Counted from the first letter of the stretch, positions 25,841-36,889 are shown. The stretch: DNA of 64,000 nucleotides from Corynebacterium halotolerans (GCF_001056295.1 NZ_JVMD01000006.1:124232-188231); one strand, 5' to 3'. Made by a program: numbers and translations. The notes: generated from the letters alone by a model not told the origin.

Positions 25841-26680
25841 ATGCGCATCGCACTCGCCCAGATGGAACTGTCCGCAGAGCCGCAGGAGAACCTCGGCGCG
25901 GTCAAGGACGTCATCGTCCGCGCCGCCGACGCCGGGTCAGACCTGGTGGTTTTCCCCGAGGCCACGATGAAGGCCTTCAACACCGGCCGCCTGGACACGG
26001 TCGCCGAACCCCTCGACGGGCCGTTCGCCACTGCAGTCCGCTCCGCCGCGGCGGACGCCGGCATCACGGTCGTGTTGGGCATGTTCCGGCCGGCCGACGT
26101 CGTCGAGCGCGACGGCAAGGAACTGCGCCGCGTGCACAACACGCTGCTGGCCACGGGGCCCGGCGTCGACGCGCACTACGACAAGATCAGGCTTTTCGAC
26201 GCCTTCGGTTTCCGCGAGTCCGACACCGTCGCCCCGGGCGAGGAGTTGGTGGTCATCGACGTTCCCGTCGGTGACGCCGAGGTCCGCCGTACCGTCCGCG
26301 TCGGCCTGGCCACGTGCTTCGACATCCGCTTTCCGGAGCAGTTCGTGGAGCTGGCGCAGCGCGGCGCGGAGGTCATCGTCCTGCCGGCGTCGTGGAATGA
26401 CGGGCCGGGCAAGGTCCGCCAGTGGGAGGCGCTGGTCGCCGGCCGCGCCCTCGATTCGACGTGCTTCGTCGCCGCCGTCGACGCCGCCCGCCCCGGTGGC
26501 GCGGAGAAGGCGGGCAAGCCCGAAGGGCCGGTGGGCGTCGGACATTCGATCCTGGCCACCCCGGACGGCGACGTCGTGGCGAAGGCCGGTTTCGGCCCGC
26601 AGCTGCTGGTCGCGGACATCGACCTCGACGAGGTCGCGCGCATCCGGAAGTCCATTCCGGTGCTGGAGATCCGCAAGTAG
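25841..26680 (+). CDS. Carbon-nitrogen hydrolase (nitrilase superfamily amidase)
   Basis: A 279-residue cytosolic enzyme. The catalytic triad is Glu40 (FPEAT), Lys115 (HYDKIRLF) and Cys159 (ATCFDIRFPE). Length and motifs fit the Nit/omega-amidase branch, which removes amide groups from small metabolites such as deaminated glutathione; the exact substrate is not known. The ATG 25841 has no Shine-Dalgarno, so a leaderless start is likely. It converges with the aldolase gene across a shared terminator. Confidence 0.87.
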   Translation: MRIALAQMELSAEPQENLGAVKDVIVRAADAGSDLVVFPEATMKAFNTGRLDTVAEPLDGPFATAVRSAAADAGITVVLGMFRPADVVERDGKELRRVHNTLLATGPGVDAHYDKIRLFDAFGFRESDTVAPGEELVVIDVPVGDAEVRRTVRVGLATCFDIRFPEQFVELAQRGAEVIVLPASWNDGPGKVRQWEALVAGRALDSTCFVAAVDAARPGGAEKAGKPEGPVGVGHSILATPDGDVVAKAGFGPQLLVADIDLDEVARIRKSIPVLEIRK

Positions 26681-26713
26681 CGCCCACCGCCCCGCCCCGC
26701 CCGCCAACGGCGA

Positions 26714-26746
26714 ACGCCCCGCCCCGGATCGACCGGGGCGGGGCGT
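26714..26746. terminator. Bidirectional hairpin between nitrilase and aldolase genes
   Basis: A 14-bp perfect stem (26714-26727 with 26733-26746) and a 5-nt ATCGA loop, 34 nt after the nitrilase stop and 23 nt beyond the aldolase stop. Confidence 0.8.
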
Positions 26747-26768
26747 CACTCGTCTGACGCGGCGCGCT

Positions 26769-27662
26769 TTACAGCGAAGCCTCGTAGATGCCCTTGACGG
26801 AATCGGCCATGGTGGCGTCGAACTCCTCGTCGGACTGCTGGGCCGACAGGCCCTCGGACAGCGCGCGGGAGAAGGAGGCGATCATGCCGGGCTGGCGGGA
26901 GAGGCGCTCGTTGGCCTCCTCGCGCGGGTAGCCACCGGAGAGGGCCACGACGCGCATGCACTTGGGGTGCTCGATGAGGGGGGTGTAGAAGCCCTCCTCG
27001 GTCGGGATGGACACCTTGATCATCACCTGCTGGTCCTCGGGGAGGGCGTCGAGGTGCTTGATCAGCTCGTCGCGCAGGATGGCCTCGGCCTCGGCCTTGT
27101 CGGCGGCGTTGATGTCCACCTCGGGCTCGACGATCGGGATCAGGCCGTGCGACAGGACCTGCTTGGCGAATTCGAACTGCTGGTCGACGTTCTCCTTGAT
27201 GCCGGCCTCGTTGGCCTCGGCGATGAAGGAACGCATCTTGGTGCCGAAGATGCCCTTGGCCACGCCGCGCTCGAGGAGCTCGTCCAGGCCCGGGCACGGC
27301 TTCATCAGCTGCACGCCGTTGGCCTTCTCGGCCAGGCCCTTGTCGGTCTTCAGGAACGGGACGATGCCCTTCTTCTCCCACAGGTACTGCGCGGTGGGGA
27401 TGCCGTCGATCTCGCGGTCCATGGTCTGCTCGAACAGGATCGCGCCGATGATGTGCTCGGAGCTGAACGACGGGGACTTGATGATGCGCGTGCGCATCTC
27501 GTGGACCAGATCGAACATCTCGTCCTCGTTGCTCCACTGGTCCTCGGTGACGCCGTACAGGCCGAGCGCCTTCGGGGTGGATCCGCCGGACTGGTCGAGC
27601 GCGGCGATGAAGCCCTTGCCCTCGGTCATCTGCTTGGCCTGCTCCGGGTTAATGGCGTTCAT
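26769..27662 (-). CDS. fda: Fructose-bisphosphate aldolase, class I
   Basis: A 297-residue Schiff-base aldolase of the bacterial FDA type ([20 protein letters not shown] at the start; [11 protein letters not shown] with conserved Glu; [10 protein letters not shown] with the likely Schiff-base Lys; [13 protein letters not shown] phosphate loop). It splits fructose 1,6-bisphosphate to two triose phosphates without a metal. AAAGGA precedes the ATG. It is 36 bp downstream of the flavoreductase gene on the same strand. Confidence 0.93.
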   Translation of the reverse strand: MNAINPEQAKQMTEGKGFIAALDQSGGSTPKALGLYGVTEDQWSNEDEMFDLVHEMRTRIIKSPSFSSEHIIGAILFEQTMDREIDGIPTAQYLWEKKGIVPFLKTDKGLAEKANGVQLMKPCPGLDELLERGVAKGIFGTKMRSFIAEANEAGIKENVDQQFEFAKQVLSHGLIPIVEPEVDINAADKAEAEAILRDELIKHLDALPEDQQVMIKVSIPTEEGFYTPLIEHPKCMRVVALSGGYPREEANERLSRQPGMIASFSRALSEGLSAQQSDEEFDATMADSVKGIYEASL

Positions 27663-27698
27663 GCGTGTCCTTTCGTCGGGAAGGCTTTCGTCACAAGC

Positions 27699-28997
27699 CT
27701 AGCCAAGGACCGGAAAACGCGCTTCCCTCGCGACGGTGGTTTTGGCCACGGGGTCATGGTGAATGAAACGGGGGTCGGCGCCCGCCTCCACCAGGCGTTC
27801 CCGGGTCACGTCGATCATTTCCCCGCGACCCGCGATGAGCACGGTTTTTCCGGCGAGCTCGCCCGGCCGGTGGATGCGCGCGGCGACGTCGGCCGCCACC
27901 CCCAACCTGGGCATCGGCGCGGCCGGATGCGAGGAAAACGGCCCCGGATTGGTAAGGGGCTCGTCGATTCGCTTTTCGACGGCCGTGCTCAGCGTCAGAT
28001 TCGGGAGGTTGTTCGCGAGCCCCACCATCGTCCGGAGGTCGTACAGTTCGCCCGGCGTGCGCGCGCCGTACACGAGGTGGATCGGAGGCGGCGACGGCAG
28101 ATCGGCGGCCTCCATGATCAGCGCCCGCAGCGGGGCGAGGCCGGTGCCGCCGGCGACCATCAGGATGTCCCGCGGCGCCGCCTCGGGGAGGTGGTGCCGT
28201 CCGGTCGGCGGGCCGTCGTAACGCCTGGCGCGGTACGCGTCCAGGACCGTGCCCAGTCGCCCGCGCGGGGTGCCGAAGGTCCACTCGTCGCCGGGGCGCG
28301 ACGCGACCACCAGGGGGCGCGACTCGGCGCCGCCGTCGACGATGCGGATGTGGAACTCGAGCAGCCCCTCCGGATTCGGCGGTAGGGCGGGGGAGTAGTC
28401 GCGCCAGATGCCCGGCGCCAGCGGCGAGCGGATGGGGATGTGCTGGCCGACGGTGAACGGGATCGGGTCGGGGCAGTGGACGCGGATGACCGCGATGTGC
28501 CGGGTGCGGCGCTGCACCTCGAGGACCCGCCCGGTGTACGTCGCGGGCCCTTCGGCGCGTTCGGCGGCTTCGGCGGTGTCGGCCAGGAGCGTGAGGACCT
28601 CGTCGAGGGCGCCGCGCAGCGCGGCGACGCGCATGGAGGAATCGAGGCCCGGGGGCAGGCGCTCGGCGAAGACGTCGAGCAGGTGCTCGCCGAGCGTCGG
28701 GTAGTCGCGCGGGGCGACGCCGAACTTGCGGTTCTCGCGGGCGACGTCCTCCAGTTGGCGGATGGTCGACGTGGGGAAGCGGCCGACGTCGGCGCGCGCG
28801 ATGAGGGCGGAGGTCAGGGCGCCCATGAAATCGTCGCGCAGCTTCGTCTTCGAGCCGCCGAACATGTGGCGGAAGCGCGGTTCGGCGTCGAGGAGGCGTC
28901 GGAAAGCTTCGGGTCCGATGGCGGGGGCCAGCCGTCCGAATGCGGCTGCCGCCCGCATGAGTCGGCGGGTGTGTTCCATGATTGACCAGGTTCCCAT
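27699..28997 (-). CDS. Globin-like domain fused to FAD/NAD reductase (flavohemoprotein-like)
   Basis: A 432-residue protein. Residues 1-145 have the globin pattern of bacterial haemoglobins (FRRLLDAEPRFRHMFG; NRKFGVAPRDYPTLGEHLL). Residues 150-270 form an FAD domain with WRDYSPA in place of RxYS, and 275-430 an NAD domain (MVAGGTGLAPLRALI, VYGARTPGELY, IAGRGEM). The expected proximal heme histidine position (RDHRKYG in relatives) reads ENRKFG, with Asn89, so heme binding is doubtful. NO dioxygenase activity should not be assumed. Start at 28997 (ATG) or at ATG 28979. Confidence 0.75.
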   Translation of the reverse strand: MGTWSIMEHTRRLMRAAAAFGRLAPAIGPEAFRRLLDAEPRFRHMFGGSKTKLRDDFMGALTSALIARADVGRFPTSTIRQLEDVARENRKFGVAPRDYPTLGEHLLDVFAERLPPGLDSSMRVAALRGALDEVLTLLADTAEAAERAEGPATYTGRVLEVQRRTRHIAVIRVHCPDPIPFTVGQHIPIRSPLAPGIWRDYSPALPPNPEGLLEFHIRIVDGGAESRPLVVASRPGDEWTFGTPRGRLGTVLDAYRARRYDGPPTGRHHLPEAAPRDILMVAGGTGLAPLRALIMEAADLPSPPPIHLVYGARTPGELYDLRTMVGLANNLPNLTLSTAVEKRIDEPLTNPGPFSSHPAAPMPRLGVAADVAARIHRPGELAGKTVLIAGRGEMIDVTRERLVEAGADPRFIHHDPVAKTTVAREARFPVLG

Positions 28998-29093
28998 GTG
29001 AAGGTGCCCAAAGTCCGTAGAAGGTGCGGAAATTGTGCTAAATCACCCGGTCCGATCACCCAGATGTGACGCAAATCACCTGCGGCGGCGAGG

Positions 29094-29126
29094 GTTGAGT
29101 GGAACAGGCTCAACCCTGGGGGCGTT
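29094..29126 (+). promoter_or_regulatory. Overlapping HspR operator and SigH promoter of clpB
   Basis: HAIR site GTTGAGT-N7-GCTCAAC (29094-29114). Inside and after it lies GGAAC (29101-29105), 18 nt, GTT (29124-29126), a SigH-type promoter. HspR bound here would cover the -35 of SigH. TAGGAT at 29143-29148 may be an additional housekeeping -10. Confidence 0.78.
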
Positions 29127-29169
29127 GCAGAGCGTGAATGGCTAGGATCGTGGCAGCCCCGGAAGTGGA

Positions 29170-29190
29170 GTTGAGCGCGATCGACTCACA
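29170..29190 (+). promoter_or_regulatory. Second HAIR-like site upstream of clpB
   Basis: GTTGAGC, 7 nt, ACTCACA: the left half is good and the right half matches in five bases. It lies 30 nt before the ATG and downstream of the promoters, so it may act as a roadblock site. Confidence 0.55.
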
Positions 29191-29220
29191 TCTTGCAGAC
29201 CCCACGAAAGGACGAGGACC

Positions 29221-31818
<2,598 letters not shown>

Positions 31819-31830
31819 GGCGCGGGGCCC

Positions 31831-31861
31831 GGGCGGGCCGTTGCTTGACGACGGCCCGCCC
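31831..31861 (+). terminator. First hairpin after clpB
   Basis: GGGCGGGCCGT (31831-31841) pairs with ACGGCCCGCCC (31851-31861) around 9 nt, 12 nt after the clpB stop. Confidence 0.6.
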
Positions 31862-31888
31862 TGAGCCTTGAGCGACCTGAATTTTGGA

Positions 31889-31920
31889 GCGGGCCGGGTG
31901 GAAACACCCGGCCCGCTTTT
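31889..31920 (+). terminator. Terminator between clpB and the cas operon
   Basis: A 12-bp perfect stem with a GAAA tetraloop (31889-31900, 31905-31916) followed by TTTT. It insulates clpB from the convergent cas8e-cas5e operon and marks the left edge of the CRISPR island. Confidence 0.85.
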
Positions 31921-31941
31921 GGGGCAGTGAGATCGCGTGCC

Positions 31942-32646
31942 CTACAAGGTGCAGCGTCGTTTGAGCCCAAGATCTGCGACAGCGTCGATCCACGCGGCTC
32001 GATCCGGTACCGTGGGCACTCCGATTTGTGACGGCCGGGCAGTCGGTCCCATGCCAAGGAAATGCAGCTTAACGCCGATCTTCTTGGGTGCGTCGGTGCC
32101 TTCCCTCATCACGGGAATCAAGTTGATCAGATCTGCGTTGCCGACACCCAGATAGAAGGGGAAAGTGGCGGCGAACGCCTTGCGTCCCAGGTAAGTGGAG
32201 AACACCGGGTCGGATGCTGCGCGGTCAAGTTCCTCGGTGTGGCCATCCAGCGTCATGCGGACGAGGAAGTCCGCGTCGGACAGGTAAGTCCTGCGTGCGA
32301 TGACCGTCGCCCCCACGCCGGGCTTGAAGGCGATCGACTTTGCTGTTCGCACCGAAAGACCTTGAAGGATGGCAAGGCGGCGGCGGAATTCGAACTCGTC
32401 CTCTCGGGAGCCGATGGTGTGGAAGTCATCAACGATCTGGGGCCGCTTGTCTTCGCGCACAACGAATTCGATGGAGGATATCCATTCGGGCCATTCGCCG
32501 CGCCGGTGGCCCAGGGCGCCCGCCACGAGACCTCGGAGTGCGCTTTCGGTCGGGACTTCCCGCGTGTTCACGAAGTTCCCGGTGACCGCAGGCTTGGCCC
32601 ACGACTGCAACGGCCCGGCTAGCCGAAGATAGACGGAATCAGTCAT
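31942..32646 (-). CDS. cas5e: Cas5e (CasD), Cascade subunit
   Basis: A 234-residue RAMP protein that grips the 5' handle of the crRNA in type I-E Cascade. It starts MTDSVYLRLAGPLQSWAKPAVTGNF, the classic Cas5 N-terminus, and contains SALRGLVAGALGHRRG and RRTYLSDADFLV. The ATG at 32646 overlaps the cas7e stop by 8 nt; longer reading upstream is just cas7e in another frame. Last gene of the effector operon. Confidence 0.93.
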   Translation of the reverse strand: MTDSVYLRLAGPLQSWAKPAVTGNFVNTREVPTESALRGLVAGALGHRRGEWPEWISSIEFVVREDKRPQIVDDFHTIGSREDEFEFRRRLAILQGLSVRTAKSIAFKPGVGATVIARRTYLSDADFLVRMTLDGHTEELDRAASDPVFSTYLGRKAFAATFPFYLGVGNADLINLIPVMREGTDAPKKIGVKLHFLGMGPTARPSQIGVPTVPDRAAWIDAVADLGLKRRCTL

Positions 32647-33724
32647 CGTAAATCCACTCCACCACCGATTCGATGAGCTCGTTGAGCTGGACCGGATGGA
32701 GGGAACCAAACTTTTCGTCGAGCTGATCGAAAGTCCCGGCGAGGGCTTCGGTCGGGCCGAAGTTGCCGCCGTCGAAGGACCGGGCGCGGGAGTACTGCTT
32801 GGAAAGAGAGTCGATGGTCGCTGCCAGGTACCCACCGTTTTCTGTGGCGATAACGGGCGTTTCAAAGTCGTATGCCGTGCGGTAGCGTTGTTCCTCCGCT
32901 AGGACGAGGCTGGGAAGAGTGTACGGGGCCGTTCCGTGCTCCTTGCCGCGCGGCTGGCCGTAAATGACGCTGCGGATCAGTTCGGTGAGGTTTTCGCGGG
33001 ATTCTTCGTCGGCGAACGCCGACCAGCTCTCACGGAGCTGCCGCTTGTCGATAGTGACAGTCCGATAAAACACGCCACTCGTGTACTGGCTGACGCCAAG
33101 GTAGGTGGCGCCGGTCCGGTTGTCCGCTTCGTGGCGGTCGTCGATTGTGGAGAAGTAGTCGGTGTCGATGGACGCTGCGTGCGTGGTGACCGCCGGGGAA
33201 ACACTCAACGCCGCTTCAGTGTTGTTTTGGGGCGAGTTTGCGAACATGCGGCCGAAGGCGGCAATAGCGAGTGATCCCGTTTTCGTACTGTCGATGAAGT
33301 CGTTAACCTCGGCGGATTCGGCATCGGTAGCAGGTGCGATGATGTTCAGCACTGTCTGCGCGGCCGTGTTGATCTCCTCCGCCGAGAGCCACGCGGACCT
33401 GCTGGATTCACCTTCCTTCTCGGCCCCCTTGGTCAGAGCACCGACGAGCTTCTTGGCCTGCTTCAGTACCTTCTTTTCGTCGACGCCGGGGTTGAGGGCC
33501 AGGACCTTCTCGGTGATGGCCGCGTCGAGTTCGCCTGAGCGCACCGAAATGTCCCGGGAAGCGTTTTCGTAGTGTTTACGGATTCCGCGCTTGATTGCCT
33601 GGGACGAGTGTAGGGCCCGCAACACACCGCCCTGGTTGATGCGTTTCGGGGTTCCGGTGTCGTCGCGGTTCAGATTGCTGAAGGGAATCGCGGTGACGAT
33701 GTTCAGGGTCAGGTGGTTGGACAT
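32639..33724 (-). CDS. cas7e: Cas7e (CasC/Cse4), Cascade backbone
   Basis: A 361-residue protein. It starts MSNHLTLNIVTAIPFSNLNRDDTGTPKRINQGG, the conserved Cas7e N-terminus, and has the long insert with many charged residues and the C-terminal GGNFGPTEAL region. Six copies normally coat a 32-nt spacer, each kinking the guide so that every sixth base is flipped out. It lies 14 nt after the cse2 stop. Confidence 0.95.
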   Translation of the reverse strand: MSNHLTLNIVTAIPFSNLNRDDTGTPKRINQGGVLRALHSSQAIKRGIRKHYENASRDISVRSGELDAAITEKVLALNPGVDEKKVLKQAKKLVGALTKGAEKEGESSRSAWLSAEEINTAAQTVLNIIAPATDAESAEVNDFIDSTKTGSLAIAAFGRMFANSPQNNTEAALSVSPAVTTHAASIDTDYFSTIDDRHEADNRTGATYLGVSQYTSGVFYRTVTIDKRQLRESWSAFADEESRENLTELIRSVIYGQPRGKEHGTAPYTLPSLVLAEEQRYRTAYDFETPVIATENGGYLAATIDSLSKQYSRARSFDGGNFGPTEALAGTFDQLDEKFGSLHPVQLNELIESVVEWIYDD

Positions 33725-33738
33725 GGCGGTTTCGCTTT

Positions 33739-34386
33739 CTATGAGGTGGAGGCGTTCTGAGGCGACGGGGACGAAGAGATGGGGGCGGGTTCGTACGCGG
33801 AGTAGTAATCGCGAAGGATCTTTCGCCGGACGTGTTGGGAAGCTGGGCTCAGACCATTTCCCCAGCGCAAGAACATGCGGAATAGGTCGAAGTAGTCGAG
33901 AGCCGGCGCAGGTCCAGGAAGGCTCGATGCGAGCTTCATGATTCGCGTGACGTTGAGCAGCGCCTCCTCCGTGTTGAGCGTGTGGAGGAAACGTAGGCGT
34001 TGAGCGACCGCGTCGGGCAAGTCCGGGTCGGCGGTGTATGTCTCGCCACGGGCACGGGCGAGCGCGGTCGACACCAAGAAGCACCATTGGCCGAAACTAC
34101 GACGCGGGTACTCGACGGACCGCTGAAACTGCGGGATAGTGTCAAACTCGGCTGCCGCGGCAAATAATCTGATCAACGTTGTTTGCTCGTGGGCGGATGA
34201 CCCCGGATCGATATGCGGAAGGACATGGGCGTATGCGTACTGCTCGGTGTACACCGATGCGCCACGGCGCAGTGCGGCCCTGGTCCGCCGCCATGAGGAG
34301 TCGGTTCCGGTGCTGCGCCTGGCGAGTATGGCTCCGAGGCGCGATTCCCAAAGGGGCCGGGAAACATCGATGGGGTCGGGGTTCAT
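33739..34386 (-). CDS. cse2: Cse2 (CasB), Cascade small subunit
   Basis: A 215-residue helical protein, the Cse2 type I-E signature subunit, with typical WRRTRAALRRG near the N-terminus and FGQWCFLVSTALA in the middle. It holds the displaced strand of the R-loop. The ATG overlaps the cas8e stop (ATGA). The C-terminal 20 residues are Ser/Pro rich. Confidence 0.9.
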   Translation of the reverse strand: MNPDPIDVSRPLWESRLGAILARRSTGTDSSWRRTRAALRRGASVYTEQYAYAHVLPHIDPGSSAHEQTTLIRLFAAAAEFDTIPQFQRSVEYPRRSFGQWCFLVSTALARARGETYTADPDLPDAVAQRLRFLHTLNTEEALLNVTRIMKLASSLPGPAPALDYFDLFRMFLRWGNGLSPASQHVRRKILRDYYSAYEPAPISSSPSPQNASTS

Positions 34387-35987
34387 TGCGTCTCCTTGGC
34401 GATCTCGTTTTGGTTGACCACTCGGCGAATTCTGCCTTCGAGCGCCCCGCGCACAAAGGCGATGTGCGCGGGTTCCTGAAGTGAGTGGGGTGCGACGGTG
34501 TCGTCGAATGCCGTCAGAGTGGCTTCGATCGTTTTCCGCTTCAGCGACGGGGGCAATTCATAGGCGTCCAGTCTGCCGCCCGGATCGGTGATGCCCGTGT
34601 AGTGATCGCGGAGGTCGGCGATGATGTCGATGTAGACGCCCGTGATTCTTCTCCAGAATGCGGCCGATGCATCGTCCTGGCGGTCCGCCAGATCGTCTAG
34701 AACGGGGGAGGTTCCCTTCTCGGTCGATGTCTTCCGCCGAAACGATGAGCGCAGTGTGTAGTTGAGCTGCTGGATTGTGTCGGCCTGGGTCTGGATATCC
34801 GTTCGCACTTCTTCGTTGATGTCGAAGGCCCATCTGTCGGTGTCCGGCGAGAATAATTCGGATGCCCGGATGTTTGGCGAACTCGCCGTGCCGCTGATGT
34901 GGTGGCGAGCAAAAAGAACCTGGTTCTCGTCGGGCGGGCGTCCGATGACGGTGTCATTGACCCGGGCGAGTAAGGCGCTCATCTTGTTTTCAGCGGCCCA
35001 TTCGACGGCAAGGTGCGTACCGTCGACCCCTAAATCCAAGCGCTGGACCTTCAGATCACCGTTCCTATCGTGCATGTAGAGGTAAAAGGGGTCGTGCGTA
35101 TTGCGCTCGTCCCACCAGGACTTCCTGGATTCCTTCGTGGTCCCCATCTCAGATTTGAGATACCAGCTTTCTGGAATCCCTCCGGTCCGTACGCCAGTGA
35201 GCTGTGTGCCCGTCCAGTGGCAGGCGGGAGCATTGGAACTCCAGGTGGCCGCCCACAGTGGATGTGCTTGACCAGCTCGTTCGTCGAACGAAAGCGCACA
35301 GGTGCGGTCGGCCCATGCGGGAAGTCCGACACCGTCCACCCAAGACCGGGGGATCAGTGCCAGAAGTGTTTCTAGAAGCCGAGGGCCATCGAAGAAGACT
35401 TCGGTAGCGGTGAAATCGGCGCCGACAAACCGCATTGCGGGCGACCCCATCTGGCATTTGTCACCGTCGTAGGCGTTGTTGCCGGCCATCGACATGTGGT
35501 GGAAGACCGTGAGTGCAAGAAGGGCATCGGGAAGAGTGAGTTCGGGCTCGGGCTCATTCAGGAGATTCCAGTAAGCCTCCGCCTCGTCCGGAGCCATGGC
35601 AGGTGAAAGTTTCTTCACCGGGTGCTGGTTTGGCCCCAGCTTTCGGGCCCTGTCGTTCGGCCCAGAGGGGGTGAGGATAGGTCGCTGAAGGAAGGGTAAC
35701 TCGTTGTCGAACGGATCAGACGCGGAAGACAGATCCGCGATGGCGCGATCGATGGCTTCATCCGTAAAGCCGTTGGCGATCACCTCCTCCGCTCCGGCAT
35801 CGCAGTACCGAAGGGCTACGGCGGCTACCGCTGCAAGCAAGCGGAGTTGGGAAGTGACCATGTATCCGGGAGCGTTGAGGTCAAGCTTTACGCCTTTTAC
35901 GTGGGCTTTCCGGAGCATATCTCGAACACTTGAGCGACCGTGCGCTGCTCGTAGGAACGCCACATCCGTGAGGGCGTTTAGTGTCAT
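34383..35987 (-). CDS. cas8e: Cas8e (CasA/Cse1), Cascade large subunit
   Basis: A 534-residue protein that recognises the PAM and recruits Cas3. Family features are the N-terminal block (LTDVAFLRAAHGRSSVRDML), the zinc-poor central domain (GSPAMRFVGADFTATEVFFDGPRLLETLLAL) and the helical C-terminal bundle (from about residue 370). GAAGGGA precedes the ATG by 7 nt. First gene of the effector operon. Its promoter carries a target for the crRNA-like element described at 36092-36169. Confidence 0.93.
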   Translation of the reverse strand: MTLNALTDVAFLRAAHGRSSVRDMLRKAHVKGVKLDLNAPGYMVTSQLRLLAAVAAVALRYCDAGAEEVIANGFTDEAIDRAIADLSSASDPFDNELPFLQRPILTPSGPNDRARKLGPNQHPVKKLSPAMAPDEAEAYWNLLNEPEPELTLPDALLALTVFHHMSMAGNNAYDGDKCQMGSPAMRFVGADFTATEVFFDGPRLLETLLALIPRSWVDGVGLPAWADRTCALSFDERAGQAHPLWAATWSSNAPACHWTGTQLTGVRTGGIPESWYLKSEMGTTKESRKSWWDERNTHDPFYLYMHDRNGDLKVQRLDLGVDGTHLAVEWAAENKMSALLARVNDTVIGRPPDENQVLFARHHISGTASSPNIRASELFSPDTDRWAFDINEEVRTDIQTQADTIQQLNYTLRSSFRRKTSTEKGTSPVLDDLADRQDDASAAFWRRITGVYIDIIADLRDHYTGITDPGGRLDAYELPPSLKRKTIEATLTAFDDTVAPHSLQEPAHIAFVRGALEGRIRRVVNQNEIAKETQ

Positions 35988-36044
35988 TTATGAATCCCTT
36001 CCCTGGTGGGGTTGCAATCTTGAAGCTACCGGTCAAGGATGGAT

Positions 36045-36069
36045 GTCGCAACCACTGGAAACAAGTCTA
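36045..36069 (-). promoter_or_regulatory. cas8e promoter containing a pseudo-spacer target
   Basis: On the minus strand TAGACT (36069 to 36064) fits a -10 box; transcription would start near 36057, about 70 nt before cas8e. The 16 nt running from 36064 to 36049 (TTGTTTCCAGTGGTTG) match the first 16 nt of the pseudo-spacer at 36121-36140 except at position 6. The three bases on the PAM side are GAC. There is no good -35, as is common in corynebacterial promoters. Confidence 0.6.
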
Positions 36070-36091
36070 AATAAGTTGGGTTCCGAGGCAT

Positions 36092-36169
36092 CGCGATACC
36101 TCCGCTAGTGCGGAGAAGAGCCGCCAACCACTGGCAACAAGGAAATACCTCCACTAGTGCGGAGACCGG
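36092..36169 (-). ncRNA. Crypic CRISPR-like guide RNA (two degenerate repeats and a 20-nt pseudo-spacer)
   Basis: Read on the minus strand, a degenerate repeat (36169 to 36141) keeps the array repeat's 3' part exactly, GGAGGTATTTCC including the 8-nt handle GTATTTCC. A 20-nt pseudo-spacer (36140 to 36121, TTGTTGCCAGTGGTTGGCGG) follows, then a second degenerate repeat (36120 to 36092) that keeps CTCTTCTCCGC and GCGGAGGTAT. Both keep the six-pair Cas6e hairpin but with loop ACTA instead of GTGC. TATGCT (36180 to 36175) would be a -10 box with the start at the first repeat. A processed RNA would be 49 nt, 12 shorter than a normal 61-nt crRNA, two Cas7 steps fewer. Inferred role: guiding Cascade to the cas8e promoter. 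Not known to be transcribed. Confidence 0.6.
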
Positions 36170-36208
36170 GGGCCAGCATACCGTCGGAGTGTAAAAGAAA
36201 GGGTTCGA

Positions 36209-36889
36209 ATGTCCAATCCAGGGTTTCTCACCAAGGTCCCGGTCCATTCCCTCCTGTCCAGGGAGGGGTATCGACAGTCGCGCCTTGGCTGGGACATTGA
36301 TTCGCCAACGTTCCGTCACCGAGCCGTAATGGGTCTTTTTGGCCCCTTGGAGGAAGGCTCTCGGGACAAGGCTGGGATCCTGTTCCGCCTTGAGCGCGTC
36401 CCCGGCCAGGCCCCGTTTTTCCTTGTTCAGTCAGTTGTGGAGCCGGATAACGTTGAGGGCGTTGCGGGGGTGGAGGTGAGGGAGTGGACGTTTCCCGAGC
36501 TGGCGCCGGGCCGGCCAGTTTCTTTTCGTCTGGCGGTCAACGCAGTCCGGCGCCGGACGGTCCAAGAGGCTGGCAAGCGCAGGACGAAAGTGTCTTCCGT
36601 TCCATTCGACCACGATGCATCCGCAGTCGAAGCCGGGCAGACGACGGTTACGCCGTGGATCCGGGGGAAGTTGACCGGTTGTCTCGCTGACGTTCAGGTG
36701 ACCAACCACCTCCGGGACGTTCTGATGGATCCCGCCAGCGGGGGGCAACGTAAGGCGTTGCAGGTGGATACCATCGATGGCATTGGTCTTGTGAAAGACA
36801 CCGACGAGCTTAGAAACCTGGTGGAAGTCGGGATCGGCCGTGAAAAGGCCTACGGGTGTGGTCTCCTGAGCATTAGAGCGTTGCCATGA
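36209..36889 (+). CDS. cas6e: Cas6e (CasE), crRNA endoribonuclease
   Basis: A 226-residue double-ferredoxin RAMP nuclease that cuts each repeat RNA below the hairpin to leave an 8-nt 5' handle. N-terminus FLTKVPVHSLLSREGYRQSRLGWDIDSPTFRHRAVMGLF contains the candidate catalytic His. The C-terminus has the glycine-rich loop GIGREKAYGCGLLSI typical of Cas6e. AGAAAGGG precedes the ATG. In most type I-E loci cas6e sits behind cas5e; here it heads the divergent operon and overlaps cas3 by ATGA. Confidence 0.93.
   Translation: MSNPGFLTKVPVHSLLSREGYRQSRLGWDIDSPTFRHRAVMGLFGPLEEGSRDKAGILFRLERVPGQAPFFLVQSVVEPDNVEGVAGVEVREWTFPELAPGRPVSFRLAVNAVRRRTVQEAGKRRTKVSSVPFDHDASAVEAGQTTVTPWIRGKLTGCLADVQVTNHLRDVLMDPASGGQRKALQVDTIDGIGLVKDTDELRNLVEVGIGREKAYGCGLLSIRALP

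Noticed and set aside
36049..36141. Simple tandem duplication as the whole explanation for the two CAACCACTGG copies
   Set aside because: Duplication may be how the target match arose, but it does not explain the retained Cas6e hairpins and handle, the placement on a -10 box, or the single mismatch at position 6; kept as an alternative only.
36092..36169. A short second CRISPR array
   Set aside because: The units are only 49 bp apart with a 20-nt gap, both repeats are degenerate in the same loop positions, and the enclosed sequence matches the neighbouring promoter; this fits a regulatory guide better than an adaptive array.
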